DNA from: SHNJ01 sp964458615
GTDB taxonomy: Bacteria; Pseudomonadota; Alphaproteobacteria; SHNJ01
Length of the DNA: 41,023 nt
NCBI GenBank assembly: GCA_964458615.1
Contig: CAYWJR010000008.1
Location: 1-41,023, forward strand
Direction: 5' to 3'
Below are positions 1-8,338 of the stretch, piece by piece. The notes beneath the pieces were generated by a model, which made no database searches, was not told the DNA's origin, and saw nothing but the letters and a program-made list of their open reading frames with translations. Both the position numbers and the translations under genes were made by a program. The first letter of the stretch is position 1, and each line of letters opens with the position of its first letter.

Positions 1-205
1 TTTTTTGCGCCTTTGCGGCGGAAAGGGCGCGCGCCACATGCGCCGCATCAAGCCCGCGCGATTGCCAATCCAGCATCATTTCTGTTTCCGGCAAATCGGC
101 GGCGATGGATTGAAACGTCAATCCCGCATTCCGCAAAATTTTTTGCCGGAACACGCTGGACGACGCCAAAATCAATTCAGGATCGGTGTTTGTGACGGTA
201 TTCAT
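1..205 (-). CDS. maf: Maf family nucleotide pyrophosphatase, N-terminal part
   Basis: Reading the minus strand from the ATG at 205 gives 68 residues before the window edge. They include the hallmark Maf N-terminus (LILASSSVFRQKILRNAGL), followed by a stretch ending in ALSAAKAQK. Maf proteins are house-cleaning pyrophosphatases that hydrolyse non-canonical or modified nucleoside triphosphates in the cytoplasm. The SSSxxR signature that helps bind phosphate is present; the catalytic Asp and Lys of the family lie beyond the edge. The start overlaps the stop of the upstream regulator gene in an ATGA arrangement, so the two are probably translationally coupled. The gene is cut by the window, not visibly broken. 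Confidence 0.9.
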   Translation of the reverse strand, partial: MNTVTNTDPELILASSSVFRQKILRNAGLTFQSIAADLPETEMMLDWQSRGLDAAHVARALSAAKAQK

Positions 206-1041
206 CCGGTGGCGGCGTTTTTGTGGTTATAATATAATTGTAAAATAATGGCGGCGGTTTCTTCGACCGATTTGCGCGTAACGTCGATCACCGGCCACCC
301 ATTATCGGCGAAAAGCCGGTTGGCGGCGCGGATTTCGGCGCGGACTTCGTCGGGATCGATATAGGCGTTGCCGGATTGAAACGGGTGCGCGCCCATCATC
401 TGCACGCGCGATTCGCGCACCTGAACCAAACGGGCGGGATCGTTGGTAAGGCCGATGATCAATGGCCCCTTGATCGAAAATAATTCATCCGGCAACGGGC
501 GGTTCGGCACAATCGGCACGTTGGCGGCGCGCAGGCCGCGATGCGATAAATAAATGCATGTCGGCGTTTTCGATGTGCGCGACACGCCGACTAAAATCAC
601 TTCGGCCTGGATCAATTGTTCGGCCATTTGCCCGTCATCGTGATGCATGGCGAAATCCATCGCATCGATCCGGTTGAAATATTGTTCGGTCAATTCATGT
701 TGCTTGCCGGGCGTTGCCGCGCTTTTAACGCCGATATGCTGGCTGAGCGCCTTGAATATGGGATCCAAAACCGGGACATAGATGGTTTTGGATTTTTCGC
801 AGGCCGATTTCAACATTTCGCCCAATTTCGCATCGGCGAATGTGGCGATCACAACGCCTGGAAATTCCGCAACGCCGCGCATGACCGCATCGATCTGGGC
901 ACTGCCGCGCACCAGCGACCAGACATGTTCCTGGGCATCGATGGTTTCAAATTGCGTCAAACACGCCTGAGCGACGCGGTGAACCGTATCGCCGGTCGAA
1001 TCGGATACCAAATGAACATGTAAAGTTTTGCGTTTCGGCAT
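202..1041 (-). CDS. ppsR: Pyruvate,phosphate dikinase / PEP synthase regulatory protein (DUF299, RP001 family)
   Basis: This 279-aa protein has the family N-terminus HLVSDSTGDT (about residues 10-19) and a P-loop, GVSRTSKT, at residues 152-159. The remainder matches the full-length family. Members are bifunctional kinase/pyrophosphorylases: they inactivate PPDK or PEP synthase by ADP-dependent phosphorylation of a threonine and reactivate it by phosphorolysis. They thereby set flux between pyruvate and PEP. Which of the two dikinases is the target here cannot be read from the sequence. The gene is followed directly by maf with a 4-base overlap. In many alphaproteobacteria the RP001-type gene borders the replication origin, which makes the AT-rich gap beyond its start interesting. 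Confidence 0.93.
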   Translation of the reverse strand: MPKRKTLHVHLVSDSTGDTVHRVAQACLTQFETIDAQEHVWSLVRGSAQIDAVMRGVAEFPGVVIATFADAKLGEMLKSACEKSKTIYVPVLDPIFKALSQHIGVKSAATPGKQHELTEQYFNRIDAMDFAMHHDDGQMAEQLIQAEVILVGVSRTSKTPTCIYLSHRGLRAANVPIVPNRPLPDELFSIKGPLIIGLTNDPARLVQVRESRVQMMGAHPFQSGNAYIDPDEVRAEIRAANRLFADNGWPVIDVTRKSVEETAAIILQLYYNHKNAATG

Positions 1042-1734
1042 AATTGAAAAATATTTCAGGGGGTGAAAATGTGGATCGTCTGTTGATGATCATGTTTTAT
1101 ACACAAAAGCCGGGCAACCCAGCAGGCGGATTTGGGATAAGTAAAAACTTACCCCGGTTTTATTTCAGAACTACCTTTGGTCATGAATTGCGGGTATGAC
1201 CGGGTTATACGGTACTACGCACAAATCATACAAAAAAATACGCCTTCCTAACATTCTGTTAATAAACGATATTTTTTGATTATCCCCGTTATTATTCTAA
1301 TTATGGTCAAACCACGCGGCAAGATAACAATATGTTTATAATATTGGGGAAGAAAATTTAATCCCCGCTTTTGCACCACCCTACTAACTACAACTATTTA
1401 ATTATTATAATAATTATATGATTGGATGGGAGAATGAATTGACAAAAACGGGCAAGCAAGATATACATTTCACAAGATTAATCATTTGTGGTTTAATCAT
1501 TTCCTAAGGTTTCTTGATTACACTCGAAACCATATACGAAAATATAAAAACCCCCATAATCTGTTTTGCGATTTGGCCTGTCTTTCCAAGGAAATCGAAT
1601 TTTCAAGGAAATGTGCGTATTCGTTTTTCAGTATTTGGGCATTGAAATTGAAACCAGCGGCGGCGATGCGCCGAAAAACAACCCCCCAAAAAATCATCTC
1701 AATCATTCCCCCATCATAAAAACCAGATAAAAAC
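1042..1734. other. AT-rich intergenic region, candidate chromosomal origin (oriC)
   Basis: This is a 693-base gap between two divergent genes (the RP001-type regulator and rho) without a convincing ORF. Seen directly: an exact DnaA box TTATACACA at 1097-1105; near-boxes at 1070-1078 (reverse strand CGATCCACA) and 1369-1377 (TTTTGCACC); a hairpin around TAAGT-AAAA-ACTTA (1138-1151); and an 18-base all-AT palindrome at 1399-1416 that could be part of an unwinding element. TTAATCATTT is repeated at 1478-1487 and 1493-1502, and TTAA-N7-CTAA at 1493-1507 is one base off a CtrA site. Family knowledge: in Caulobacter and Rickettsia the origin lies between hemE and the RP001 homologue. hemE is not here; rho takes that side. 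The region must also hold the promoters of both flanking genes. Confidence 0.5.
1097..1105 (+). promoter_or_regulatory. DnaA box
   Basis: TTATACACA fits the consensus TTATNCACA exactly. It lies 56 bases upstream of the start of the minus-strand regulator gene, inside the AT-rich gap. A single exact box can occur by chance, so the call rests on location and on the two weaker boxes in the same gap. Confidence 0.5.
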
Positions 1735-3009
1735 ATGAATTTAAAAGAATTAAAGAAAAAAAATCCGTCCGAACTTTTGGAATATGCCGAAGAATTGCAA
1801 ATCGAAGGCGCAAGTTCGCTGCGCAAACAGGAATTGATGTTCGCCTGTTTGAAACGCCTGGCGGAAAACGATGTGGCGATTTATGGCGAAGGTGTTTTAG
1901 AAGTTTTGCAAGACGGTTTCGGTTTTTTACGCTCGCCAGAGGCGAATTATCTGCCGGGCCCCGACGATATTTACGTATCGCCAAGCCAAGTGAAAAAATT
2001 CGGGCTTAGAACCGGCGACACGGTCGAAGGCCAAATCCGCAGCCCCAAAGACGGCGAACGGTATTTCGCGTTGCTGCAAGTCAATAAAATCAATTTCGAA
2101 GAACCGGATCGCATCCGTCACCGTATCAATTTCGACAATTTAACCCCGTTATACCCGGACGAAAGATTGCATTTGGAAATCGAGCAAACAACCGTTCCAA
2201 AGGGCAAGGAAAAAATCGATCCCAGCGCGCGTATCATCGATTTGATCGCGCCATTGGGCAAAGGCCAGCGCGCATTGATCGTGGCGCCGCCGCGCACGGG
2301 TAAAACCGTTTTGATGCAAAATATCGCGCATTCCATCACGGCGAATCACCCGGAAATTTATTTGATCGTTTTGTTAATCGACGAACGCCCGGAAGAAGTC
2401 ACCGATATGGCGCGCAGCGTCAAGGGCGAGGTTGTATCGTCCACATTCGACGAACCGGCCGCGCGCCACGTGCAGGTTGCGGAAATGGTTATCGAAAAAG
2501 CCAAACGTTTGGTCGAACATAAACGCGATGTCGTTATTCTGCTAGATTCCATCACCCGTTTGGGCCGTGCGTACAATACCGTTGTTCCGTCATCCGGCAA
2601 GGTTTTGACCGGCGGTGTCGATGCCAACGCATTGCAGCGTCCAAAACGATTTTTTGGCGCGGCGCGCAATATCGAAGAAGGCGGGTCGTTGACCATTATC
2701 GCAACCGCATTGATCGATACCGGATCGCGCATGGACGAGGTTATTTTCGAAGAATTCAAAGGCACCGGCAATTCCGAAGTGATTTTGGATCGCAAATTAT
2801 CCGACAAACGCACATTCCCATCGATCGACATCACCAAATCCGGCACCCGCAAAGAAGAGTTGCTGGTCGATAAAAAGATTTTATCGAAAATGTGGGTATT
2901 GCGCCGCGTATTGATGCCGATGGGCGTTGTGGACGGCATGGAATTTTTGTTGGATAAAATCAAAACATCGAAAACCAACAACGATTTCTTTGAATCGATG
3001 AATAATTAA
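1735..3009 (+). CDS. rho: Transcription termination factor Rho
   Basis: This 424-aa protein covers the whole Rho length. It has an N-terminal helical domain (about 1-45), a cold-shock-like RNA-binding domain (about 50-125, with the DGFGFLRSP signature), and a RecA-like ATPase core. The Walker A motif PPRTGKT lies near 185-191, a Walker B segment reads VVILLDSITRLGRAYN, and the secondary RNA-binding loop region contains LTGGVDANAL. Rho is a hexameric RNA helicase that ends transcription of untranslated RNA and antisense transcripts. In many alphaproteobacteria rho precedes mnmE; here about 9 kb of other genes separates them. The long leader upstream is unusual and overlaps the origin candidate. 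Rho often autoregulates by attenuation, but I see no definite attenuator. Confidence 0.98.
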   Translation: MNLKELKKKNPSELLEYAEELQIEGASSLRKQELMFACLKRLAENDVAIYGEGVLEVLQDGFGFLRSPEANYLPGPDDIYVSPSQVKKFGLRTGDTVEGQIRSPKDGERYFALLQVNKINFEEPDRIRHRINFDNLTPLYPDERLHLEIEQTTVPKGKEKIDPSARIIDLIAPLGKGQRALIVAPPRTGKTVLMQNIAHSITANHPEIYLIVLLIDERPEEVTDMARSVKGEVVSSTFDEPAARHVQVAEMVIEKAKRLVEHKRDVVILLDSITRLGRAYNTVVPSSGKVLTGGVDANALQRPKRFFGAARNIEEGGSLTIIATALIDTGSRMDEVIFEEFKGTGNSEVILDRKLSDKRTFPSIDITKSGTRKEELLVDKKILSKMWVLRRVLMPMGVVDGMEFLLDKIKTSKTNNDFFESMNN

Positions 3010-3050
3010 TCCGGCTTGTTTGGAATTTATTTTCGATTTTATTCCCGAAT

Positions 3051-3698
3051 CTATTCCCGTCTGGCTTTCCACGCGGAGCATATTCCATAAACGGTAAAAA
3101 GAGAAAGTGCGGTTAATCGCGCCGCCGCCTGGGTTGACAATTTCGGGCTGGCCAGTTTATTGCGGTAACTAATATCCATTCCCAACCGTTGCACGAATTG
3201 CGCGCGTGTGTGCGGGTAACGCATTAAAACCCCGCCCGGGCTGATAAGGCCGGTTTTAACATCCCGGTTTCTTTCATACGCGAATCCGATCGCCAATTCC
3301 CGGTTGATAACATCGTAATCACCAATCGCCCACGGGCGCGGGCCAAAAATACTCATTTCCCCGGCCAGTATCTGGCGCAATTGCGGAATTTCATCAATCC
3401 CCACCGGCCGCAGCAAAAAACCGATCGGCGTGATGCCGCGTTTTTTCGCGTTCAATTTTTTATCCTTGTCGCCGTACATGGTGCGGAATTTATTGATTTC
3501 AAATATGTATTTCGCGTGCGCGGTAACGGTATCGATTCTGGTTTGTTTGAATATCGGACTTTCGCTGGAAAAAATTTTGTGCAGCAAGGGGATGATAACA
3601 TAAGCCGGCAGGGTGATTATGAATAACGGCAATGCAATTGCGATATCCAGCGCCCGCCATAATTTTTGATAGGGGATGGGGGATTTGTTTTCAGGCAT
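3051..3698 (-). CDS. Bacterial sugar transferase (monotopic polyprenyl-phosphate phosphoglycosyl transferase)
   Basis: This 215-aa protein has a hydrophobic N-terminal segment (about residues 14-40) followed by the catalytic domain. The domain carries the signatures KFRTM, DEIPQLRQILAGEMSIFGPRP and the surrounding RPVGIDEIP block. These are typical of the WcaJ/PglC/ExoY class, which moves a sugar-1-phosphate from a nucleotide sugar to undecaprenyl phosphate at the inner membrane. That is the first step of exopolysaccharide, O-antigen or capsule synthesis. Length fits the minimal PglC-like form, not the long WbaP form. No other glycan genes lie beside it, so the product is unknown. It faces rho tail-to-tail with a 41-base gap; no strong terminator hairpin is seen there. 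Confidence 0.88.
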   Translation of the reverse strand: MPENKSPIPYQKLWRALDIAIALPLFIITLPAYVIIPLLHKIFSSESPIFKQTRIDTVTAHAKYIFEINKFRTMYGDKDKKLNAKKRGITPIGFLLRPVGIDEIPQLRQILAGEMSIFGPRPWAIGDYDVINRELAIGFAYERNRDVKTGLISPGGVLMRYPHTRAQFVQRLGMDISYRNKLASPKLSTQAAARLTALSLFTVYGICSAWKARRE

Positions 3699-3728
3699 GG
3701 CCGCAAATATTTTGAATGGGCGTTATCG

Positions 3729-4379
3729 TTAACGAGTGGATTGTAAATGTTTTTCCAATTTAAATGCGCGCGCGGTCCAGAAATTATCGTAATTCCCAAT
3801 CCGCAGTTGCAAAAGATCTTCTGTGCCGGGGTTGGTGGATTTTTTTACCATCAGCGGATTTTCCGCCAAAATATCGTCATTGCAATATCCATATTGCGCG
3901 AGTTGCGCATCGGAACGGATCGATTGCAAGGCGGTTTTTAATCTTGGGAAATCTTGGGGCCTTACATAAATCTGTTTTTTGCCGCTTTTGCCGAAAATTT
4001 TGGCCAATTCGCGTTTGGCCGATTCCGCGACGGGGGCGAACATATCTTTTGGTTTTGTGCGGGCGTGTTTCATATACGAAAACAATGCGCCCAATGCCGG
4101 GATTGCCACCACCGCAACGCCCAAAATTTTTGTCATCCAGTTTGGATTGGATTCTTCCCTGGTAATATAACCGGCTAAAAAACTGCCCGGAACAAGGGAT
4201 AAAAACCCAGCGAGCGTGCCAAGAAAATAAAGTCCGGATTTTGTGTTGGCCGCCCGGTATTCCGGCGACTCTGTTGCGCGGCGCGCTTCGACGCGTGCGC
4301 GCGCAATGGTTTGAGCCGATTGTTCCAACGCATCGATAAAGGCCGGTGTTGCGATTTGGGGTGTTTTTTCAACTGTCAT
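3729..4379 (-). CDS. Hypothetical protein with two membrane segments
   Basis: This 216-aa protein of no recognised family has an N-terminal part (about 1-45) rich in charged and Ala residues. Two hydrophobic stretches follow, near residues 49-71 (GLYFLGTLAGFLSLVPGSFL) and 84-103 (ILGVAVVAIPALGALFSYM), then a soluble basic C-terminal half. Both halves are probably on the same side of the membrane, with the helices forming a hairpin. It lies 30 bases upstream of the sugar transferase on the same strand, so the two may be co-transcribed, which would hint at an envelope role. That link is inference. The reading frame is open, the composition matches the neighbours, and the opposite-strand ORFs here look like shadows. 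Confidence 0.6.
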   Translation of the reverse strand: MTVEKTPQIATPAFIDALEQSAQTIARARVEARRATESPEYRAANTKSGLYFLGTLAGFLSLVPGSFLAGYITREESNPNWMTKILGVAVVAIPALGALFSYMKHARTKPKDMFAPVAESAKRELAKIFGKSGKKQIYVRPQDFPRLKTALQSIRSDAQLAQYGYCNDDILAENPLMVKKSTNPGTEDLLQLRIGNYDNFWTARAFKLEKHLQSTR

Positions 4380-4511
4380 GCCGAAAACATATCTTTTAGA
4401 GAAATATTAGTCAAGGGAAAACTATATTTTGGCGGTTGTGCCTTTTTGATTTCTTAATTTTTGCCCGATTTGTATAGTAAAATCCAGTTTTTCCAGCAAA
4501 AAAGGTGATTC

Positions 4512-5813
4512 ATGCGCATGTCTCGTACTATCCGGCTTTTGGCGGTTTTTGTTTTGGCGCTTGCGGTTTTGGGCGCTGCCGGGTGGTTTTGGCATAATTG
4601 GGCGTCGCAAAAAATGCTGGAATCGGCGATTGCCAACGCGCAACGGGAATATCCCGGGCTTTTGATTGAATACAAGGATGCACGGGTCAGCCGTTGGTCC
4701 AAATCGTTGTATTTCGACGATCTGACCATGAGCCGCGAGGGAAAGACATTGTTCCGCGCCAAACAAGTATCGTTTTTGAATTTAGAATCCCAGGATGATG
4801 TATTGACCAACGGCGATATGACGTTTCAAAATTTCGCCATACAATCCGGCAACCGCACGATCGCAGGGGATATGAAATTCCATTTCACCGCGACGCCCGA
4901 TGCGGGCAATTACGCGGTGCGCGATTTTTTCTTTGAAAATCTGGCGGACAAATCGTCTTTGAAATGGCAGGCGGCGGAAATTTCCAATATCCGGCGCAAC
5001 GGCGATAAAATCACCAATTACGATTTCAACGCCAGCGGTATCGATATAAGGATCGATGAAAAAACCAAAATGGGCGGGCCCGATAAAATCGAAGGCGTTG
5101 CGGTTAAATTTTCATTCGCGCGCGGGCAAAACGACGTTATCGCGGTGAATTCTTTCCAGGTTTCGGACAAAACGGGCAAATTTTTATTCGGCGTGGATAA
5201 AATTTCAACCCAAGTGACGGATAAAAATTTCGGGCTGGCTTTGGAAAAAGTAAAATTGCCCGCGGAATATAACCCGATGTCGTCGTTCGGGTACGGCGAA
5301 TTCGTTTTGAATTTCGCCATCAGCGGCACGGCGATTGCCGATGCGGCGTCCAATCCGCTGTATCAATTGCGCCAGGAAACATTTTTGCAAGATGGGTTCC
5401 ATTTAAAATTGATGGCCAATTTGCATCCCGACATTTTCAATTTTGGCGCGGAATCGAAAACGCCGGATCAGCCCGCAGCGCCGGTCGATTACGGGATTTT
5501 GGTGCGGTCGGTTGTTTTGGAATATCGCGATTTGTCTTTGCTGAACAGGATTTACGATCAAATGGGGCGCGATGCGGCGATCAAGTCGTGGTTGCAACAA
5601 ATCGATGTTTTGGCCGAGGTCTATAGATTAAATAACGATCCTTATTTCACCGCATCGCTGGCGAATTTGCGCGGATTTATCGCGCAGCCGGGCAATATCC
5701 GCATTTCGGTCGAACCCAATGGCGAAGTCGGGCTGGCGGATATGATGATGCTGGGCATGTCGAACCCGCCGGAATTGATGAAAAAAATGCGCCTGCAAAT
5801 CGTAAGATTCTAA
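4512..5813 (+). CDS. Exported or inner-membrane-anchored protein of unknown function
   Basis: This 433-aa protein has a clear N-terminal hydrophobic segment (about residues 7-26, RLLAVFVLALAVLGAAGWFW). The remainder is rich in beta-type alternation and asparagine-containing motifs. The start is supported by AAGGTG about 6 bases upstream; a second ATG two codons in (4518) is equally spaced and cannot be excluded. The layout (signal anchor, then a long beta-rich domain repeatedly measuring 'ground-level' strands) resembles DUF2125 or AsmA-like periplasmic proteins. I cannot point to a diagnostic motif, so the resemblance is only suggestive. It ends 25 bases before the dienelactone hydrolase gene and could share its transcript. 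Confidence 0.7.
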   Translation: MRMSRTIRLLAVFVLALAVLGAAGWFWHNWASQKMLESAIANAQREYPGLLIEYKDARVSRWSKSLYFDDLTMSREGKTLFRAKQVSFLNLESQDDVLTNGDMTFQNFAIQSGNRTIAGDMKFHFTATPDAGNYAVRDFFFENLADKSSLKWQAAEISNIRRNGDKITNYDFNASGIDIRIDEKTKMGGPDKIEGVAVKFSFARGQNDVIAVNSFQVSDKTGKFLFGVDKISTQVTDKNFGLALEKVKLPAEYNPMSSFGYGEFVLNFAISGTAIADAASNPLYQLRQETFLQDGFHLKLMANLHPDIFNFGAESKTPDQPAAPVDYGILVRSVVLEYRDLSLLNRIYDQMGRDAAIKSWLQQIDVLAEVYRLNNDPYFTASLANLRGFIAQPGNIRISVEPNGEVGLADMMMLGMSNPPELMKKMRLQIVRF

Positions 5814-5838
5814 TTTTTAAATATCACAGGAGATGGCG

Positions 5839-6636
5839 ATGCGGAAATTTTTAGCGGTAATCGCGGCGGCGGCGTTTTTATATTCGCCCGCGGCGTTTGC
5901 GAAAATTGTAACAAAGCCGGTCGATTATGCCGACGGCGATGTCAAATTGCGCGGCACGATTTCTTATGACGACGAAATATCTTCGTTGCGTCCGGGCGTC
6001 TTGTTGATCCCGGAATGGTGGGGTCATAACGATTACATTAAACGCCGCGCGGCGGAAATGGCCGCGCACGGATATGTGGCGTTCGCCGCCGATATGTACG
6101 GCGCGGGCAAAATCACCGACGATCCCAAAATCGCCGGCGAATGGGCGGGCGCGTTTTACAAAGACCGCGAATTGATGCGCAATCGCGCGCGGGCGGCATT
6201 GGCGGTTTTGGGCAAACAAATCAATGTCGATCCGTATTCCATCGCAGCGATCGGTTTTTGCATGGGCGGCACGGTCGCGTTGGAATTGGCGCGCGCGGGC
6301 GATAATTTGGCGGCTGTCGGGGCGTTTCATGCCGGGCTGGATTTTCCAGACGCGGTTTTAAAAGATTCCGTCAAAGCGAAAATATTGGTGCTTAACGGCG
6401 CGGCCGATCCGATGGTGCCGTTCGCGGCGCGGCAAAAATTTATCGAAGACATGCAAAATGCCGGGGCGGATTTGCAATTTATCGAATATGCGAACGCCGT
6501 GCACGCATTCACCAACCCGCATGCCGATGTCGTGCGGGCGCAAGGTTTAGAAGGCGTTGGGTATAATCCGGTTGCAGAAAAAAGATCGTTCGCCGCCTTG
6601 TATCAATTTTTAATCGATACATTCGGCGTTAAATAA
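5839..6636 (+). CDS. Dienelactone hydrolase family protein, exported (copy A)
   Basis: This 265-aa alpha/beta hydrolase begins with a signal peptide (MRKFLAVIAAAAFLYSPAAFA, cleavage after about residue 21). The nucleophile elbow GFCMGG gives Cys141; the other triad members are visible as Asp190 (NGAADPMVP) and His222 (NAVHAFTNP). The PEWWG segment (Glu59) matches the family's oxyanion-side glutamate. Dienelactone hydrolases open lactone rings; most homologues outside aromatic degradation act on unknown esters, and export suggests a periplasmic substrate. The ATG at 5833 sits on the AGGAG ribosome site (5828-5832), so I place the start at 5839. No aromatic catabolism genes are nearby. The two following genes run head-on into it. 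Confidence 0.88.
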   Translation: MRKFLAVIAAAAFLYSPAAFAKIVTKPVDYADGDVKLRGTISYDDEISSLRPGVLLIPEWWGHNDYIKRRAAEMAAHGYVAFAADMYGAGKITDDPKIAGEWAGAFYKDRELMRNRARAALAVLGKQINVDPYSIAAIGFCMGGTVALELARAGDNLAAVGAFHAGLDFPDAVLKDSVKAKILVLNGAADPMVPFAARQKFIEDMQNAGADLQFIEYANAVHAFTNPHADVVRAQGLEGVGYNPVAEKRSFAALYQFLIDTFGVK

Positions 6637-6651
6637 TCGCACGCAATTTAT

Positions 6652-7110
6652 TTATTTTTCGTTGGTGAAGCGGGATTTGGCGATTTCCGCGATCGAACCC
6701 TGGCAGCCCAAAGTTATTTTTAAAATCGCCAGATCGGCCAGCGGGATTCTTTTGTCCGGTTTTGCGAAATCAACAACCACATGATTCAGATCGCTGGGGC
6801 GGATGGCGCGGCCCAGATCCATCGGATAATAATTTTTAAATTGCGCGGCATCGTACCGTTTAACCGAATCGGTTCCGTCAGGCATTTTTTGCGTTCTGGT
6901 GAAAACCCATTTGCCGGATGTTTTTGGATCATAAGTTATTTCCCACGAAGGCGATCCGTCGACCAGCGCGCGCGGATAAAATGTCGTGCCCGCGATAATT
7001 TTCGGGGCAACGGCGGGTTGCCCGGCGTTTGTGAACCGCACGCATAACAACGCAACCGCACCCAACAAAACGGGGGCCATAAAAATATATGGTTTGCGGG
7101 ATTGCGGCAT
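6652..7110 (-). CDS. Hypothetical membrane-anchored/exported protein (copy A)
   Basis: This 152-aa protein has an N-terminal hydrophobic segment (about residues 8-27, YIFMAPVLLGAVALLCVRF), then a soluble domain. The domain contains SWEITYDPKTSGKWVFTRTQ, a PSDLNHVVVDF segment and one cysteine near the C-terminus (LGCQGS). No family recognised. Its ATG overlaps by one base the TAA of the 376-aa gene upstream (TAATG), so the two are very likely translated together and may work together. The mature part is probably periplasmic. Confidence 0.65.
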   Translation of the reverse strand: MPQSRKPYIFMAPVLLGAVALLCVRFTNAGQPAVAPKIIAGTTFYPRALVDGSPSWEITYDPKTSGKWVFTRTQKMPDGTDSVKRYDAAQFKNYYPMDLGRAIRPSDLNHVVVDFAKPDKRIPLADLAILKITLGCQGSIAEIAKSRFTNEK

Positions 7111-8240
7111 TATCTGGATGCCCTTTCTTGTTTGCTGTTACGCATAAATACATGTCCATCCAGTTTTGTGGCATCACCACCTTTGACAACCCCAACCGCG
7201 ACAGTATCACAAGATTTCGGCACCAGATTTTTTTCTTTGTGAAAGATCCATTCTTTGGCGCCAACTGCCGCGCGCAAGGTCATGACATATGGATTTTTTC
7301 CGTCCGTCGACTCGGTTCCAAGCGCGATTGCATAAGGTTGACCATTAATTGTGGTTTTTTGCACGCCGCGTAAAATCAGCGGGCGGGATATGCCGACAGG
7401 AGAGAATTCATCCAGTGTTTTTCCAAATACTTCCGGATCCATGTATAACGCATCGCCGTAAAATTCGATTCCGCGCGCGTTCAATTGGGTCAATGATTGT
7501 TCCTGGCCGGGGATTTTTTTAAATTTCGGTTTTTCATCCGATCGAGCCGTGCGGACAGCGTATTCCACGACATAATCGCCATAGGATGCGGCCGATTTTG
7601 CGATGTCGTCATAATTCGCATCGCGCAACGGCATCATGACAAAATACCGCCCGTTCGGTTTTCCGCCGCGCATGACGGGAACGGCGATGATTTGCTGTGA
7701 AACATACGCCTTGTCCGGTATTTTCCACGCCTCGCCAACATCCGGTTTGTCCGTGTATTCGATAAAAATTAAATTTTGCCCTGGCAGAACCGCGTTTAAA
7801 TTTTCATATTCGATTTTGGTTTTACCGTTTTCGAATTTTAAATCCGTTCGCACTTGATAGGCGCCAATCATGTATTCGCCATCCGCGCGCGGCAGCATAT
7901 CGCCGGAAAATGGGGCGTATTTGGCGTTTTCGGCGCGGCGCGCGGCAAGCGATTGTTCATCAAGCGGTTGGAAAAACGCGCTGTTTGGCGTTACGGCGAA
8001 ATCGGCCGATGTTTTGCCCGATATTGTTTGCCCGAATTGTTCGGCGTTGAACCCTTGAATTTTCCCAAGCGCCTCGATTAAGGAAGGGTTGGCAAGATCA
8101 ATCGCTACCGGAGTTACAGAAATTGCCTTGGAATCCGGTTCTGTTTTTTCGGGGTCACTCGTGCCTGTTGGCATGGCCATTAGTCCAAACGACATAACCG
8201 TGGCTATAGCAACAAAAGGCACCATATTGCGTTTACTCAT
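7110..8240 (-). CDS. Hypothetical exported protein (copy A)
   Basis: This 376-aa protein has an N-terminal signal-like stretch (MVPFVAIATVMSFGLMAMPTG), then an acidic linker and a large soluble domain. A purine-rich site (AAGGGA on the minus strand) precedes the ATG at a good distance. The soluble part has repeated motifs of the type YMIGAYQVRTDLKFENGKT and PVMRGGKPNGRYFVMMPLRD that suggest beta structure. I do not recognise the family. It is coupled to the 152-aa gene by a TAATG junction. With the convergent hydrolase this forms a three-gene unit that is duplicated exactly. The start is upstream of the second copy's hydrolase, back to back with it. Confidence 0.68.
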   Translation of the reverse strand: MSKRNMVPFVAIATVMSFGLMAMPTGTSDPEKTEPDSKAISVTPVAIDLANPSLIEALGKIQGFNAEQFGQTISGKTSADFAVTPNSAFFQPLDEQSLAARRAENAKYAPFSGDMLPRADGEYMIGAYQVRTDLKFENGKTKIEYENLNAVLPGQNLIFIEYTDKPDVGEAWKIPDKAYVSQQIIAVPVMRGGKPNGRYFVMMPLRDANYDDIAKSAASYGDYVVEYAVRTARSDEKPKFKKIPGQEQSLTQLNARGIEFYGDALYMDPEVFGKTLDEFSPVGISRPLILRGVQKTTINGQPYAIALGTESTDGKNPYVMTLRAAVGAKEWIFHKEKNLVPKSCDTVAVGVVKGGDATKLDGHVFMRNSKQERASR

Positions 8241-8338
8241 GCGATTATTCCCTTAAGAAAATGATCCGGAAGCGATTTTATGGACGTAATTATAAAATAG
8301 CAAGAGCAATAATATTACAAATATTACAGGAGATGGCG

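Larger units (their letters stand above)
5826..8325. repeat. Tandem duplication, copy A (2,500 bp)
   Basis: This is the first of two directly abutting copies. Every base compared at an offset of 2,500 agrees from 5826/8326 onward, and all ORFs on both strands recur with identical translations. Divergence starts at 5825 (C) versus 8325 (T) on the left. Each copy holds one complete exported hydrolase gene and two complete minus-strand genes. The breakpoints share the 8-base near-match AAATATCA (5819-5826) and AAATATTA (8319-8326 and 10819-10826), one mismatch apart. This fits a duplication through short homology. An assembly error cannot be excluded from sequence alone. Confidence 0.95.

Noticed and set aside
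5..232. 75-aa plus-strand ORF at the left edge
   Set aside because: The minus strand here encodes a clear Maf N-terminus; the plus-strand frame has no family features.
1486..1826. Short ORFs on both strands before rho
   Set aside because: They lie in AT-rich intergenic sequence, overlap each other and the rho start, lack ribosome sites and have no recognisable product.
8261..8338. Upstream extension of the second hydrolase by 26 residues
   Set aside because: The frame is open only because of the duplication junction; the ribosome site and signal peptide both support the ATG at 8339.
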